Positions 1-11,972 of a stretch of DNA of 64,000 nt are shown here, piece by piece; within the stretch, counting starts at the first letter, position 1, and each line of letters opens with the position of its first letter. The DNA comes from Actinoplanes sp. L3-i22 (GTDB lineage: Bacteria; Actinomycetota; Actinomycetes; Mycobacteriales; Micromonosporaceae). The stretch is taken from NCBI RefSeq assembly GCF_019704555.1, contig NZ_AP024745.1, forward strand, positions 9,702,001-9,766,000, read 5' to 3'. The translations under genes and the position numbers were made by a program. The notes below the pieces were generated by a model. It saw only the letters and a list, made by a program, of their open reading frames with translations, searched no databases and had not been told where the DNA came from.

Positions 1-945
1 GTAGGTGTTCCCGAGCGTCGCCTTGGTCGCCTGCTGGCGGTTCGACAGCACGAGCTTCTCCAGCTCGCGGTGGGCCGCGATGAGGATCAGCATGCCGGGC
101 GCCTCGAAGCCGACCCGGGCCAGGTTGCCGACCATCGTGGAGCCCATGTGGATGCCGCGGCCCACGCCGTGCTCGCCGCCGAGGACGTTGAGCGCGGAGA
201 GGATCCCGTAGTTCGGGGCGTCGGCCGGCACGAGGGGCTCGCCGCCGTCCAGCGTCGCCGCGATGACCTGCCCCTTCTCGAACGTCAGCTGCAGCTCGAC
301 GCCGCGGTCCGGGGCGTCGGCGATCGACTTCGTGTACGTCCAGGCGTCCTCGGGAAGATAATCCCAGCTCCCGTACGTCTCCTCGCCGCCGATCGAGGTC
401 CCGATCAGCCCCTCGTTGATCGAGTACTTCTTGACCTTCTCGCTGACCGCGAAGCCCCGGGCACGCAGGAACTCCGCCTCCTCCTCGCGGACCAGGCGCT
501 CGTCCCGGACCGGGGTGATGATCTCCAGGTGCGGGGCGAGCGCGCGGATCACCGCGTCGTAGCGGACGTGGTCGGCGCCGGCGCCGGTCGAGCCGTGCGC
601 GATCCCGTCCGCGCCGACCCGCAGCGCGACCTCGACGACCTTCTCCGCCTGGATCAGGCGTTCCGCGCCGACGCACGACGGGTAGGCGCCGTTGCGCAGG
701 TAGTTCGCCTTGATCGCGTAGGTGACGACGCGGTCGTACAGCTCGGCGCGCGCGTCGACCACGTGGTGCTCGAGCGCGCCCAGCTCGGCGGCGCGGGCCG
801 CGACGGTCTCCGCCTCGCCGCTGTGCAGGCCGCCGGTGTCGATGTTGGCGGTCACCACGTCCCAGCCCTTCTCGCGGAAGTCCACGAGGGCGTACGAGGT
901 GTCCAACCCACCGGAGAAGGCGAGAACGATCTTGCGCTTGGTCAT
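1..945 (-). CDS. argG: Argininosuccinate synthase, C-terminal part cut by window edge
   Basis: Joins citrulline and aspartate using ATP, the penultimate step of arginine synthesis. The first 315 codons are present, from the ATG at 945; the C-terminus lies outside the window. The N-terminus has the ATP pyrophosphatase loop SGGLDTS, followed by HGSTGAGADHVRYD and SINEGLIGTSIGG. From memory these match the Bacteroidetes-type ArgG (HGSTGAGNDQVRFD) better than the mycobacterial or Bacillus type (HGCTGKGNDQVRFE) or the E. coli/Streptomyces type. The start overlaps the stop of the preceding unknown gene by 4 bases (ATGA), so it is the distal gene of the arg operon. The assignment as argininosuccinate synthase is firm; the subtype judgement is by eye. 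Confidence 0.93.
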   Translation of the reverse strand, partial: MTKRKIVLAFSGGLDTSYALVDFREKGWDVVTANIDTGGLHSGEAETVAARAAELGALEHHVVDARAELYDRVVTYAIKANYLRNGAYPSCVGAERLIQAEKVVEVALRVGADGIAHGSTGAGADHVRYDAVIRALAPHLEIITPVRDERLVREEEAEFLRARGFAVSEKVKKYSINEGLIGTSIGGEETYGSWDYLPEDAWTYTKSIADAPDRGVELQLTFEKGQVIAATLDGGEPLVPADAPNYGILSALNVLGGEHGVGRGIHMGSTMVGNLARVGFEAPGMLILIAAHRELEKLVLSNRQQATKATLGNTY

Positions 946-1834
946 CGGGACAGTTCCTTCTCGAGAATCGGCACGTACGTCTTCCCGTCCCGGACGACGT
1001 GACCGGGCGGCAGGACGTGGAACTCGCTCCGGCCGGCCTCGATCGCCCGCTGCATCGCCTGCTGGCGGTCGTAGTCGAACGGGTCGAGCAGGAACGTCGG
1101 CTCCGGGTTCAGGAAACCGGCCGGGAGCGTCAGGTCGGACTGGTAGACGAACGAGCCGGGCGAGGTGTGGAACGGCACGGTCGCGACCAGCACCTTCAGC
1201 GCGCCGAACTCGGTGTGCACCTTGAGGGCGCTGTTGTCGTACTGGGTGACGCCGTCGAGCTTCTGCGCCCGGTACGCGGACAGGGCGAGCGCCTTGGCGG
1301 CCTTGCCCAGCCCGACCGCCGGCATCAGCGACCAGAGCGACCAGCCGACCCAGCGGCCCGGCTCGGCCGACGGGGCGGCGCAGTAGCCGCCGACCGGGAC
1401 CGGCCCGGTGTACCCGCTGGCCCGCATGTCGTCCTGGACCTTGCGCAGCAGCTGCTTGACGTCGGTGTCGAAGCGGAACGTGGACCGCTCCACCATCGCC
1501 GCGAACTCGTCCTGCGGCAGGCTGGCGATCAGCGCGGCGGCCGGCATCAGGATCAGGTCGACCATCACCCACTGCGGCATCGGGATGCCCCGGTCGCCGA
1601 ACGCGATGCCGTTGATCACGTTGAACAGGTTCAGGAACTCCCGGCACGACCAGTCGGCCTCGGTGGTGGCGGTGAAGTCCAGCCAGTTCAGCTTGTGGCC
1701 GTACGGCGTCTCGTTCAGGTGCGGGCGGACCGTCTCGTTGGAGGCGAGGAAGAACTCCACGCCGAGCCCGGCCAGCTTGCCGGTGTGGTCGGCGAAGTCC
1801 GGGAACCGGCTCTCCACCGAGGGCGGGAAGATGG

Positions 1835-1838
<4 letters not shown>
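942..1838 (-). CDS. Unknown 298 aa protein inside the arginine operon
   Basis: I do not recognise this protein. It is 298 aa, appears soluble and has no signal peptide. It is rich in Trp and Phe in its first half (for example [20 protein letters not shown]) and contains a short Gly-Ala-rich hydrophobic stretch ([11 protein letters not shown]) that is too short to be a convincing membrane segment. It begins with an ATG overlapping the argR stop (ATGA) and ends overlapping the argG start (ATGA), so it is translationally coupled on both sides. That context predicts a role in or near arginine synthesis, for instance as a partner of the unusual ArgG, but nothing in the sequence shows an activity. 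Confidence 0.85.
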
Positions 1839-4414
<2,576 letters not shown>

Positions 4415-4418
<4 letters not shown>

Positions 4419-5281
4419 GACGGGACCACCATCGTTCCGATTCCTTCTTCCGTGAAGACCTCGAGCAACGTCGAGTGGGCGACCCGGCCGTCGACGACGT
4501 GCGCCGACGGGACCCCGCCGCGCACCGCGCGCAGGCACGCCTCCATCTTGGGCACCATCCCGGACTCCAGGGACGGCAGCAGCTTCGCCAGCGCGTCCGC
4601 GTCGATCTCGCGGGTCAGCGACGAGGTGTCCGGCCAGTTCGTGTAGAGGCCGGGGACGTCGGTCAGCACGACCAGCTTGCGGGCGCCGAGCGCGACCGCG
4701 AGCGCCGAGGCGGCGGTGTCCGCGTTCACGTTGTGCGTCACGCCGTCGGCGTCCGGGGCGACCGAGGCGATCACCGGGATCCGGCCGGCCGCGATCAGGT
4801 CGTCGACCGCCGACGTGTCCACCCGGTCGACGTCGCCGACCAGGCCGATGTCGACCTCCGCGCCGTCGATCGTGGCGCCGCGCCGGACCGCGGTGAACAG
4901 CCGGGCGTCCTCCCCGGAGAGGCCGACCGCGTGCGGGCCGTGCTGGTTGATCAGGCCGACCAGCTCGCGACCGACCTGGCCGGTCAGCACCATCCGGACG
5001 ATCTCCATCGTCTCCGGGGTGGTGACCCGCAGGCCGCCGCGGAACTCCGACTCGATGCCGACGCGCTTGAGCATCCGGCTGATCTGCGGTCCGCCACCGT
5101 GCACGACCACCGGCTTGATCCCGACGTGCCGCAGGAAGACCATGTCGGCGGCGAACGCCTCCTGGAGCGTCGCGTCGATCATGGCGTTGCCGCCGAACTT
5201 GATCACGATCGTGGCGCCGTGGAAGCGCTCCAGCCACGGAAGCGCCTCGATCAGGATTTCCGCCTTTTTATGCGCTTTCAC
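4415..5281 (-). CDS. argB: Acetylglutamate kinase
   Basis: Phosphorylates N-acetylglutamate, usually the arginine-feedback-controlled step. The 288 aa protein shows the amino acid kinase fold signatures [10 protein letters not shown] (catalytic Lys), VVHGGGPQI and the C-terminal [13 protein letters not shown]. The GTG start at 5281 overlaps the argJ stop (GTGA); the upstream in-frame extension is argJ shadow. The N-terminal region before the kinase core (about 30 residues, [18 protein letters not shown]) resembles the helix that arginine-inhibited hexameric enzymes carry, so feedback control is likely but inferred. Confidence 0.96.
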
Positions 5282-6447
5282 GAGGAGTATGCCGAATTCT
5301 CGTGGACGTAGGCATGGGACAGGTCGGTGGTCCAGATGGTCGCGCTCATCTCGCCCTCGCGCAGGTTGATCGTCACCCGCACGTCTCGCTGCGAGAGATC
5401 GACCTTCGCCCGGTCCTCCGCGGCGGCGCCGTTCTTGCACACCCACACACCGTTGATCGCCACGTCGATCCGGTCCGGCTCGAAGGCGGCCGTGGTGGTG
5501 CCGACCGCGGCCAGGATCCGCCCCCAGTTCGGGTCGTTGCCGAAGAACGCGGTCTTGACCAGGTTGTTCCCGGCGACCGTGCGGCCCACCTGGACGGCGT
5601 CGGCCTCGCTGGCCGCGCCGGCCACCTCGATCGCGATGTGCTTGGTGGCGCCCTCGGCGTCGGCGATCAGCTGCTGGGCCAGGTCGTGGCAGACCTCGGT
5701 GACCGCGGCGGTCAGCTCGGCGAGCGTCGGCTGCCGGTCCGAGGCGCCGCTGGCCATCAGCAGCACGGTGTCGTTGGTCGACATGCAGCCGTCGGCGTCG
5801 ATCCGGTCGAAGGTGACCCGGGTGGCCGCGCGCAACGCCGCGTCCAGCGTCTCGTTGTCCGCCGAGGCGTCCGTGGTGATCACCACGAGCATGGTGGCCA
5901 GGGCCGGGGCGAGCATGCCGGCGCCCTTCGCGATGCCGCCGACCGACCAGCCCTCGCGCTGGGCGACCGCGTTCTTGGCCACCGTGTCGGTGGTCATGAT
6001 CGCCTCGGCGGCCCTCGGCCCACCGTCCGCGGCGAGCGCCTTGACCGCGGCGTTCACCCCCGGGAGCAGCTTGCCCATCGGGAGCAGCTCACCGATCAGG
6101 CCGGTGGAGCAGACCGCGATGTCACCGGGGCCGATCATCAGCTTCTTGGTCGAGCGGAGCACCGAGGCGGTGTGCTCGGCGGTGCTGTGCGTGTCCCGGA
6201 AGCCCTGCGAGCCGGTGCAGGCGTTGGCCCCGCCGGAGTTCAGCACGACCGCGCGGACCACGCCGCCCTTGAGCACCTGCTGGCTCCAGAGCACCGGCGC
6301 GGCCTTGACCCGGTTGCCGGTGAAGACGGCGGCGGCGGTGTAGTCGGGGCCGTCGTTGACGACCAGGGCGACATCGGGGTTTCCGCTGGCCTTGAGCCCG
6401 GCGGCGACGCCGGAAGCCTTGAAGCCCTTGGGGTGGGTGACGGTCAC
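5278..6447 (-). CDS. argJ: Bifunctional ornithine acetyltransferase / N-acetylglutamate synthase
   Basis: Moves the acetyl group from N-acetylornithine to glutamate, giving the recycling form of the arginine pathway. It has 389 aa. The self-cleavage region is visible as [15 protein letters not shown], with the cleavage and nucleophile Thr at about residue 185, so two chains are expected. SGGANACTG (near residue 71) and [11 protein letters not shown] are further family motifs. GTG start at 6447 overlapping the argC stop (GTGA). Whether it also uses acetyl-CoA (bifunctional) cannot be read from sequence. Confidence 0.95.
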   Translation of the reverse strand: MTVTHPKGFKASGVAAGLKASGNPDVALVVNDGPDYTAAAVFTGNRVKAAPVLWSQQVLKGGVVRAVVLNSGGANACTGSQGFRDTHSTAEHTASVLRSTKKLMIGPGDIAVCSTGLIGELLPMGKLLPGVNAAVKALAADGGPRAAEAIMTTDTVAKNAVAQREGWSVGGIAKGAGMLAPALATMLVVITTDASADNETLDAALRAATRVTFDRIDADGCMSTNDTVLLMASGASDRQPTLAELTAAVTEVCHDLAQQLIADAEGATKHIAIEVAGAASEADAVQVGRTVAGNNLVKTAFFGNDPNWGRILAAVGTTTAAFEPDRIDVAINGVWVCKNGAAAEDRAKVDLSQRDVRVTINLREGEMSATIWTTDLSHAYVHENSAYSS

Positions 6448-7445
6448 GGTGCGACTCCGTAGACGCTGAGGCCGGTCGTCTCCGGCAGGCCGAACATGAT
6501 GTTGGCGTTCTGCACCGCCTGGCCGGCGGCGCCCTTGCCCAGGTTGTCGAGGGCGCTGACGACGATGATCCGGCCCGAGTCCACATCGACCGTGGCCTGC
6601 AGGTGGCACGAGTTGGAACCGGAGGTGGCCGCGGTGTGCGGCCACTGGCCCTCGGGCAGGACATGGATGAACGGCTCGTCCGCGTAGGCCGCCTGGAGCG
6701 CCTCGCGCGGGTCACCGCCGTTGCGCCGCTTCGCCGTGATCGTCGCCAGGATGCCGCGCGGCATCGGCGCCAGGATCGGCGTCATCGACAGCGACGCGGC
6801 CCCGGTGGCCTGCTTGATCTCGGCGACGTGCTGGTGCTGACCCACCTTGTACGGCGACAGGTCGCCCATGATCTCGCTGGCCAGCAGGTTCACCTTGGCG
6901 TTGCGGCCGGCGCCGGAGGTGCCGGAGCTGGCCACCACCACGACGTCCGCCGGGTCGGCGACGCCGGAGGCGATCAGCGGAGCCAGCGCGATGATGATCG
7001 TGGCCGCATAACAACCCGTGTTCGCCACCCGGTCGGAGACCTGGATCGCGGGCCGGGCGCCGGGCAGCTCGGGCAGCCCGTAGGTCCAGGTGCCGGCGTG
7101 GCCGCCACCGTAATACCGGGTCCACTGCTCGGCGCTCGCCAGCCGGAAGTCGGCGCCCAGGTCGACCACCTTGACCCCGGCCGGCAGCTGCGCGGCGACG
7201 GCCCCCGACTGCCCGTGCGGCAGCGCGAGAAAGACCAGGTCAGCGTCGCCCAGCGTGGCGGCGTCGGTGGTGCCGAGCGTCAGGTCCAGCCCGGTCAGTT
7301 GCGGATGGACGGACGTCACGTGCTGGCCGGCCTGACTGTGCGCGGTCGCCGCGATCAGGTCGAACTCGGGGTGCCCGGCGAGCAGGCGCAGCAGCTCGCC
7401 GCCCGCATACCCACTTGCTCCGGCGACTGCGACCCGGACTCCCAT
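6444..7445 (-). CDS. argC: N-acetyl-gamma-glutamyl-phosphate reductase
   Basis: NADPH-dependent reduction of N-acetylglutamyl phosphate to the semialdehyde; first gene of the operon. The 333 aa protein opens with the Rossmann motif VAVAGASGYAGGELLRLL; the catalytic cysteine lies in SDRVANTGCYAATIII. The ATG at 7445 is preferred to an in-frame ATG at 7475 because GGAGGAAGG lies just upstream of it and because the upstream ATG falls inside a possible ARG box. The gene overlaps argJ by 4 bases. Confidence 0.95.
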   Translation of the reverse strand: MGVRVAVAGASGYAGGELLRLLAGHPEFDLIAATAHSQAGQHVTSVHPQLTGLDLTLGTTDAATLGDADLVFLALPHGQSGAVAAQLPAGVKVVDLGADFRLASAEQWTRYYGGGHAGTWTYGLPELPGARPAIQVSDRVANTGCYAATIIIALAPLIASGVADPADVVVVASSGTSGAGRNAKVNLLASEIMGDLSPYKVGQHQHVAEIKQATGAASLSMTPILAPMPRGILATITAKRRNGGDPREALQAAYADEPFIHVLPEGQWPHTAATSGSNSCHLQATVDVDSGRIIVVSALDNLGKGAAGQAVQNANIMFGLPETTGLSVYGVAP

Positions 7446-7460
7446 AAGAAAACCTTCCTC

Positions 7461-7474
7461 CGCATGACTATGCA
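7461..7474 (-). promoter_or_regulatory. Candidate ARG box (ArgR operator) before argC
   Basis: The imperfect palindrome CGCATGACTATGCA contains the arms GCAT and ATGC around a 4-base centre. It lies immediately upstream of the argC ribosome binding site. Actinobacterial ARG boxes are built from TGCAT-like half sites, so this is a plausible ArgR site in the operon leader. A second tandem box, which ArgR usually needs, was not convincing by eye. Confidence 0.45.
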
Positions 7475-7587
7475 AAGAACCGTATCAACTCACATTGCCG
7501 GCGGCAACCATGGCGTGCCCGGAGTCACGATCGCGCCTGAACGCGCGTCGCACCGGATAAATACTGATTTAAGCCCCGCGCGGACCT

Positions 7588-8643
7588 TCAGCGCGCGCGC
7601 TGCGCCCACTCACTCCACAGGGCGAGCCAGTGCTCCCCGGCCCGCATGACCGCCTCGGCCATCGGACGCGGCGCCGCCTGCCGGGTCCCCTCCCGTTCCC
7701 GCCAGGCCTCCTGCGCCGCCCGGCTGGGCACCTCCACCGACAACCCGGTCGCGAACAGCAGCGTCTCGCTGATCGCCCGCTCCCGCAGCCGGTCGTCCTC
7801 CCGGAACCAGGAGGCGCCCGACTGCAGGCTGGTGAGCTGCGTCAACAGGCTCTGCACGGCCTCCTCGGCGGCCTCCTCGGACTGGCCGGACAGCTCGGCC
7901 TGACGCTGGATCGCGGACCGCCAGACGGCCGGCCAGGACGCCGGCCGGCGCGGCGCCGGGCCGCCCTCGTCCAGCCAGACGAGCTGCTCACGGGCGCTGA
8001 GCAGGACCATGTGCACCAGCCGGCGATGCGGTTCGCCGCCGGGATCGACCGGCTCCCGGGACAGCTCGGCCTGCGGCCATCGCTGCGGCATCAGTGGTGC
8101 GTCCAGCATCTCCGCGACGACGGCGTCCGGCAGGCCGGCGAGGCGCGGTTCAAAGGCTTTCCGGTACCCGACCACGACCACCTCGAGCTCGCCGAACGCC
8201 CCGCCGTCGAACGCCGCCCAGGCCGCCCACCAGTCCTCGCCGGCGTGCAGCACGCGCGCGGTCAGCTCCCGCCCGTCCACGACGAGCGTCGCCCGCGACT
8301 CGCCCCAGGCGACGTCGGCGAACCGCACCCCGGCGCCCCGCAGGTGATGACGGAGCGTCTCGCGCAGGTCCGGCGTCGACCGGATCGTCCCGGCCCAGCG
8401 GGCGGTCTCGACACTCATCCACGACGCGTCCGGCTCGCCGTACTCGACGGCGACCGTGACCAGCAGATCGTCCGAGGTCTCCCAGCTGCTGAACCGGCCG
8501 CCCACGGCGCCCGGCACCCCGAGCACCGGCAGCCGTCCCTCGGCGAGCCCGCGCCGGAGCTCGGCACGGAGGTCCCGCCAGCCGGGTCGCCGGGGCGCGT
8601 CGAACCTCATACTCCCCATCCCATCACGGATGATGCGAGGCAT
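7588..8643 (-). CDS. Hypothetical 351 aa protein
   Basis: I do not recognise this protein. The ATG at 8643 follows AGGGGG with good spacing; in-frame ATGs at 8619 and 8610 are alternatives with poorer ribosome sites. It appears soluble, rich in Trp and Arg, with an N-terminal half that looks like a mixed alpha/beta domain and a helical C-terminal half (EEAAEEAVQSLLTQLTSLQ). It is divergent from a 75 aa gene 52 bases away and stands alone between the arg and egt operons. No catalytic motif is evident. Confidence 0.75.
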   Translation of the reverse strand: MPRIIRDGMGSMRFDAPRRPGWRDLRAELRRGLAEGRLPVLGVPGAVGGRFSSWETSDDLLVTVAVEYGEPDASWMSVETARWAGTIRSTPDLRETLRHHLRGAGVRFADVAWGESRATLVVDGRELTARVLHAGEDWWAAWAAFDGGAFGELEVVVVGYRKAFEPRLAGLPDAVVAEMLDAPLMPQRWPQAELSREPVDPGGEPHRRLVHMVLLSAREQLVWLDEGGPAPRRPASWPAVWRSAIQRQAELSGQSEEAAEEAVQSLLTQLTSLQSGASWFREDDRLRERAISETLLFATGLSVEVPSRAAQEAWREREGTRQAAPRPMAEAVMRAGEHWLALWSEWAQRAR

Positions 8644-8695
8644 GTCACCCCCTGACGATCCCCCATCCGGCGGCCGGAGCGGGTAAGCCGGACGC

Positions 8696-8923
8696 ATGAC
8701 CGACAACACCCTCACCGCGCTGCGGACGGCCGCCCTCGCCTACGCCGAAGCGGTGCGCGCCACCCAGCGGTTCTTCGACCGGGTCGTGGACGCCGACGAC
8801 CCGTCCGTGCTGGCGGAGTACGCGAGCCTCGCCGAGCAGGAGAAGATCGCCGCGGAGAATCGGCTCGACGCCCTCGAGGCCGCCGGCATCGCCGTCCCCA
8901 GCATCGACAACAGCCCGGAATGA
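8696..8923 (+). CDS. Hypothetical 75 aa helical protein
   Basis: A small acidic protein predicted to be mostly alpha-helical (RTAALAYAEAVRATQRFFDR, then LAEYASLAEQEKIAAENRLDALEA), with heptad-like spacing that would suit a short coiled coil. It starts at an ATG without a strong ribosome site. It is divergent from the 351 aa gene and convergent with egtD, from which it is separated by a strong hairpin. No known family is recognised. Confidence 0.6.
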   Translation: MTDNTLTALRTAALAYAEAVRATQRFFDRVVDADDPSVLAEYASLAEQEKIAAENRLDALEAAGIAVPSIDNSPE

Positions 8924-8930
8924 CCGGATC

Positions 8931-8968
8931 CGGCGGGGAGCCGGCCCGCGGTGGGCGGCTCCCCGCCG
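8931..8968. terminator. Bidirectional hairpin between the 75 aa gene and egtD
   Basis: A perfect 12-base-pair stem (CGGCGGGGAGCC pairing with GGCTCCCCGCCG) closes a 14-base loop between two convergent genes. It lacks a clear T run, as is common in high-GC actinomycetes, but its position after both stop codons supports a shared terminator. Confidence 0.65.
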
Positions 8969-8974
8969 TACCCC

Positions 8975-9946
8975 TCAGATCGGGTCGGCCTGGGCCAGCG
9001 TCAGGCTGAACCAATCCCGCGGGTCGGACCACCAGTGCCGGAGGGCGAAGCCCGACGCGGCGAGTTCCGCGGCCAGGCCCGCCCGGCGGAATTTCGCGGA
9101 GATCTCGGTCCGGATCTCCTCGCCTTCGGCGAATTCCAGATCCAGATCAAGATCATTGATGCGTACGGCCTGAGCCCGCACCGACCGCAACCGCATCTCG
9201 ATCCATTCGCGCTCCGGGTCCCAGACCGCCACGTGCTCGAAGGCCAGCGGATCAAAATCGGCCCGCAGCTCCCGGTTGATCACGTGCAGCACGTTCCGGT
9301 TGAACTCGGCGGTGACCCCGGCCGCGTCGTCGTAGGCCGGCACCAGCGTCCCCGGGTCCTTCACCAGGTCGGCCCCGAGCAGCAGCCACTCCCCCGGGTG
9401 CAGCGCGGCCCGCAGCTCGCCGAGGAACGCGGCCCGCTCGGCCGGCACCAGGTTCCCGATCGTGCCGCCCAGGAAGGCCACCACCCGGTTGTCCCCGTCG
9501 GGCAGATGCCGCAGGTGGCGGGTCATGTCGCCGACCACGCCGGTGATGCTCAGCCCGGGGTAGGCGAGGCCGAGCGCGTCGACCGCCTCGACCAGGGCGG
9601 ATTCGGACACGTCGAGCGGGACGAAGGAGCCGAGCGTGCCCCGGCCGAGCATCGCGTCGAGCAGCAGCCGGGTCTTCTCCGACGAGCCGGAGCCGAGCTC
9701 GACCAGCGTCTTCGCCTCGGTGAGCCGGGCGATCTCCGGGGCGTGTTCGGTCAGGATGGCGCGCTCGGTGCGGGTCGGGTAGTACTCCGGCAGCCGGGTG
9801 ATGTCCTCGAAGAGCCGGCTGCCGCGGGCGTCGTAGAACCACTTCGGGGGCAGCCGTCTCGGGGTGGCCGACAACCCCTCGCGCACGTCCGCGCGCAGGG
9901 ATCGGGCCAGGTCACGCTCGTCGAGGTGCTTCTCCAGCGAGGTCAT
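8975..9946 (-). CDS. egtD: Histidine N-alpha-methyltransferase (ergothioneine)
   Basis: SAM-dependent trimethylation of histidine to hercynine, the first committed step of ergothioneine synthesis. The 323 aa protein has the family N-terminal signature RLPPKWFYDARGSRLFEDIT and the SAM-binding motif TLVELGSGSSEKTRLLL, then FLGGTIGNL and the C-terminal AKFRRAGLAAELAASGF. The ATG at 9946 is preceded by GGGAGAT and overlaps the egtC stop by 4 bases. It is the last gene of egtABCD and ends in a hairpin. Confidence 0.96.
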   Translation of the reverse strand: MTSLEKHLDERDLARSLRADVREGLSATPRRLPPKWFYDARGSRLFEDITRLPEYYPTRTERAILTEHAPEIARLTEAKTLVELGSGSSEKTRLLLDAMLGRGTLGSFVPLDVSESALVEAVDALGLAYPGLSITGVVGDMTRHLRHLPDGDNRVVAFLGGTIGNLVPAERAAFLGELRAALHPGEWLLLGADLVKDPGTLVPAYDDAAGVTAEFNRNVLHVINRELRADFDPLAFEHVAVWDPEREWIEMRLRSVRAQAVRINDLDLDLEFAEGEEIRTEISAKFRRAGLAAELAASGFALRHWWSDPRDWFSLTLAQADPI

Positions 9947-10683
9947 AGATCTCCCATGGTCAGATCGGACACGGTGGCGGTCAGCAGGCTCCGGTCGGGC
10001 ACCGCCCGCCACCCCGGGTGGTCGTCCAGAGGCTCGGAGGCGACCAGTACGGAATCGGTCAGCACCCTGATCGAGAGCGCGTGACCGACGGTGCTGGCGA
10101 TGATCCGCTCGCCGTCGGTGAGGAGCAGGTTGAGCCGCGAGTCGGGCGATATCTCGGAGATGTCGGAGATCAGCGAGGCGACCGCGTCCTCAGCGGTCTT
10201 GCCCGCCCGCAACCGATGCCGGAAAAGCGCGAACAGTGCCGCCGAATCGGTCGGCGCCTCCAGGGTCAGCAGATCCTCGACCGGCAGCTCGGCGGCCGGC
10301 CCGGCCAGCGCGCCCGGGTAGCCCCGCACCACCCCGTTGTGACTGAACAGCCAGCGATCGTGGCGAAAGGGCGCGGCCGCCGTCTCGATCACCGGCATCC
10401 CGACGGTGGCCGATCGGACCGCGGCCAGGATCGCCGTCGAGGAGGTGACGGCCGCGATCCCGGGCAGGGCGGCGTCGGTCCAGAGCGGCATCGCGCTCCG
10501 ATACCGGATCGGCTGATCAGCGTCGGCCGCATACCACCCGACGCCGAAGCCGTCCGCGTTGATCGTCCCGCCGCCGCGCATGTCCCGCGGCGCCCAGGCC
10601 TGGTGGGCCAGCCCGTGCGCCGGCTCGAACAGCAGCGCCGCCAGCGGCACGGGCGGGCCCAGATAGGCCAGGTGGCGGCACAT
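9943..10683 (-). CDS. egtC: Ergothioneine biosynthesis glutamine amidohydrolase-like protein
   Basis: Class II amidohydrolase that removes the gamma-glutamyl group from the sulfoxide intermediate made by EgtB. The protein (246 aa) starts MCRHLAYLG, so cysteine 2 would be the N-terminal nucleophile after Met removal. Further Ntn motifs are NADGFGVGWY and FSHNGVVRGYPG. The start at 10683 overlaps the last base of the egtB stop (TGATG), and its own stop overlaps egtD. The long upstream open frame is egtB shadow. Confidence 0.95.
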   Translation of the reverse strand: MCRHLAYLGPPVPLAALLFEPAHGLAHQAWAPRDMRGGGTINADGFGVGWYAADADQPIRYRSAMPLWTDAALPGIAAVTSSTAILAAVRSATVGMPVIETAAAPFRHDRWLFSHNGVVRGYPGALAGPAAELPVEDLLTLEAPTDSAALFALFRHRLRAGKTAEDAVASLISDISEISPDSRLNLLLTDGERIIASTVGHALSIRVLTDSVLVASEPLDDHPGWRAVPDRSLLTATVSDLTMGDL

Positions 10684-11972
10684 CAGACGAGCTCCCGGAC
10701 GCAGCGGAAGCCGCTGAAGATCTGCCGCCGGATCGGGTGGTCCCAGTTGCGGAACGTCCCGCGGACGGCGGCCGGGTCGGTGCCGAACGAGCCGCCGCGC
10801 AGCACCTTGTAGTCGCCGCCGAAGAAGACCTCGGAGTACTCCGCGTACGGGAACACCCGGAACCCCGGGTAGCCGTACCAGTCGCTGGAGGTCCACTCCC
10901 AGACGTCGCCGATCAGCTGGTGCACGCCGAGCGGCGACGCGCCCGCCGGGTACGCCCCGACCGGCGCCGGGGACAGGTGCCGCTGTCCCAGGTTGGCGTG
11001 CTCCGGGCCGGGCGGGTCGTCGCCCCACGGGTAGCGCCGGGAGCGGCCGGTCTCCGGGTCCCAGCGGGCCGCCTTCTCCCACTCGGCCTCGGTGGGCAGG
11101 CGCTTGCCGGCCCAGGCCGCGTACGCCTCGGCCTCGAAGTAGCTGACGTGCACGACCGGCTCGTCGGAGCGGATCGGGTCGACCCGCCCGAACCGCCGGT
11201 AGTGCCAGGCCCCGCCGTCGGCGAACCAGTGCATCGGCGCGGTCAGCCCGGCCGCGTTCCGGTGCGCCCAGCCCTTCGGCGACCACCAGCGGGGATCGTC
11301 GTAGCCCCCGGCGTCGATGAAGGCCGCGTAGGCGGCGTTGGTCACCGGTGCCACGTCGATCAGGAACGCCGGCACGTCGACCGCGTGCGCGGGCCGCTCG
11401 TTGTCCAGGGCCCACGGGTCGGTGTCGGTGCCCATCGTGAACGGCCCGCCCGGGATCAGCACCTCACCGCGGATCCGCCGGTTGCCCGGCGGCGGAGGCG
11501 GCGCGGAGAGCACCGGCGCGCCGGTGCGCAACTGGTGGGTGGCGAGCATCGTCTCGTCGTGCTGCTGCTCGTGCTGCACGATCATCCCGAACGCGAAACC
11601 GCCGTTGACCAGCGGCCGCTCGTCCAGCCGCACCTGGTCCAGCACGTCCAGCGCCTTGTCCCGGACCTGCGCGAGATATTTGCGCGCCTGGGCCGGGTCG
11701 AGCAGCGGCAGCGCCGGCCGGTCGCTGCGGGCGTGCTTGAACGCGTCGTAGAGGTGGTCGATGTCCGGCCGGAGCGGCTCCCGGCCGCCGACGTCCCGGA
11801 CCAGCCAGAGCTCCTCCTGGCTGCCGACGTGGGCCAGGTCCCAGACCAGCGGCGACATCAGCGGGGAGTGCTGCCGGATCAGGTCGTCCTCGTCGACCGC
11901 GTCGGTGAGCAGGGCGGTGCGCGCCCGGCTCCGCTCGAGCTCCGCCGCGATCAGGTTCTTGTCGGAGGTCAT
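10683..11972 (-). CDS. egtB: Ergothioneine biosynthesis iron-dependent sulfoxide synthase
   Basis: Non-heme iron enzyme that couples hercynine to gamma-glutamylcysteine with O2. In the 429 aa protein the DinB-like N-domain carries the iron ligands LAHVGSQEEL (His48) and HEQQHDE (His134, His138), consistent with the numbering of characterised EgtB. The C-terminal FGE-sulfatase domain contains WAGKRLPTEAEWEKAARW and ends SGFRCVREL. The ATG at 11972 overlaps the egtA stop (ATGA). Use of gamma-glutamylcysteine is implied by the co-transcribed egtA and egtC. Confidence 0.96.
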   Translation of the reverse strand: MTSDKNLIAAELERSRARTALLTDAVDEDDLIRQHSPLMSPLVWDLAHVGSQEELWLVRDVGGREPLRPDIDHLYDAFKHARSDRPALPLLDPAQARKYLAQVRDKALDVLDQVRLDERPLVNGGFAFGMIVQHEQQHDETMLATHQLRTGAPVLSAPPPPPGNRRIRGEVLIPGGPFTMGTDTDPWALDNERPAHAVDVPAFLIDVAPVTNAAYAAFIDAGGYDDPRWWSPKGWAHRNAAGLTAPMHWFADGGAWHYRRFGRVDPIRSDEPVVHVSYFEAEAYAAWAGKRLPTEAEWEKAARWDPETGRSRRYPWGDDPPGPEHANLGQRHLSPAPVGAYPAGASPLGVHQLIGDVWEWTSSDWYGYPGFRVFPYAEYSEVFFGGDYKVLRGGSFGTDPAAVRGTFRNWDHPIRRQIFSGFRCVRELV

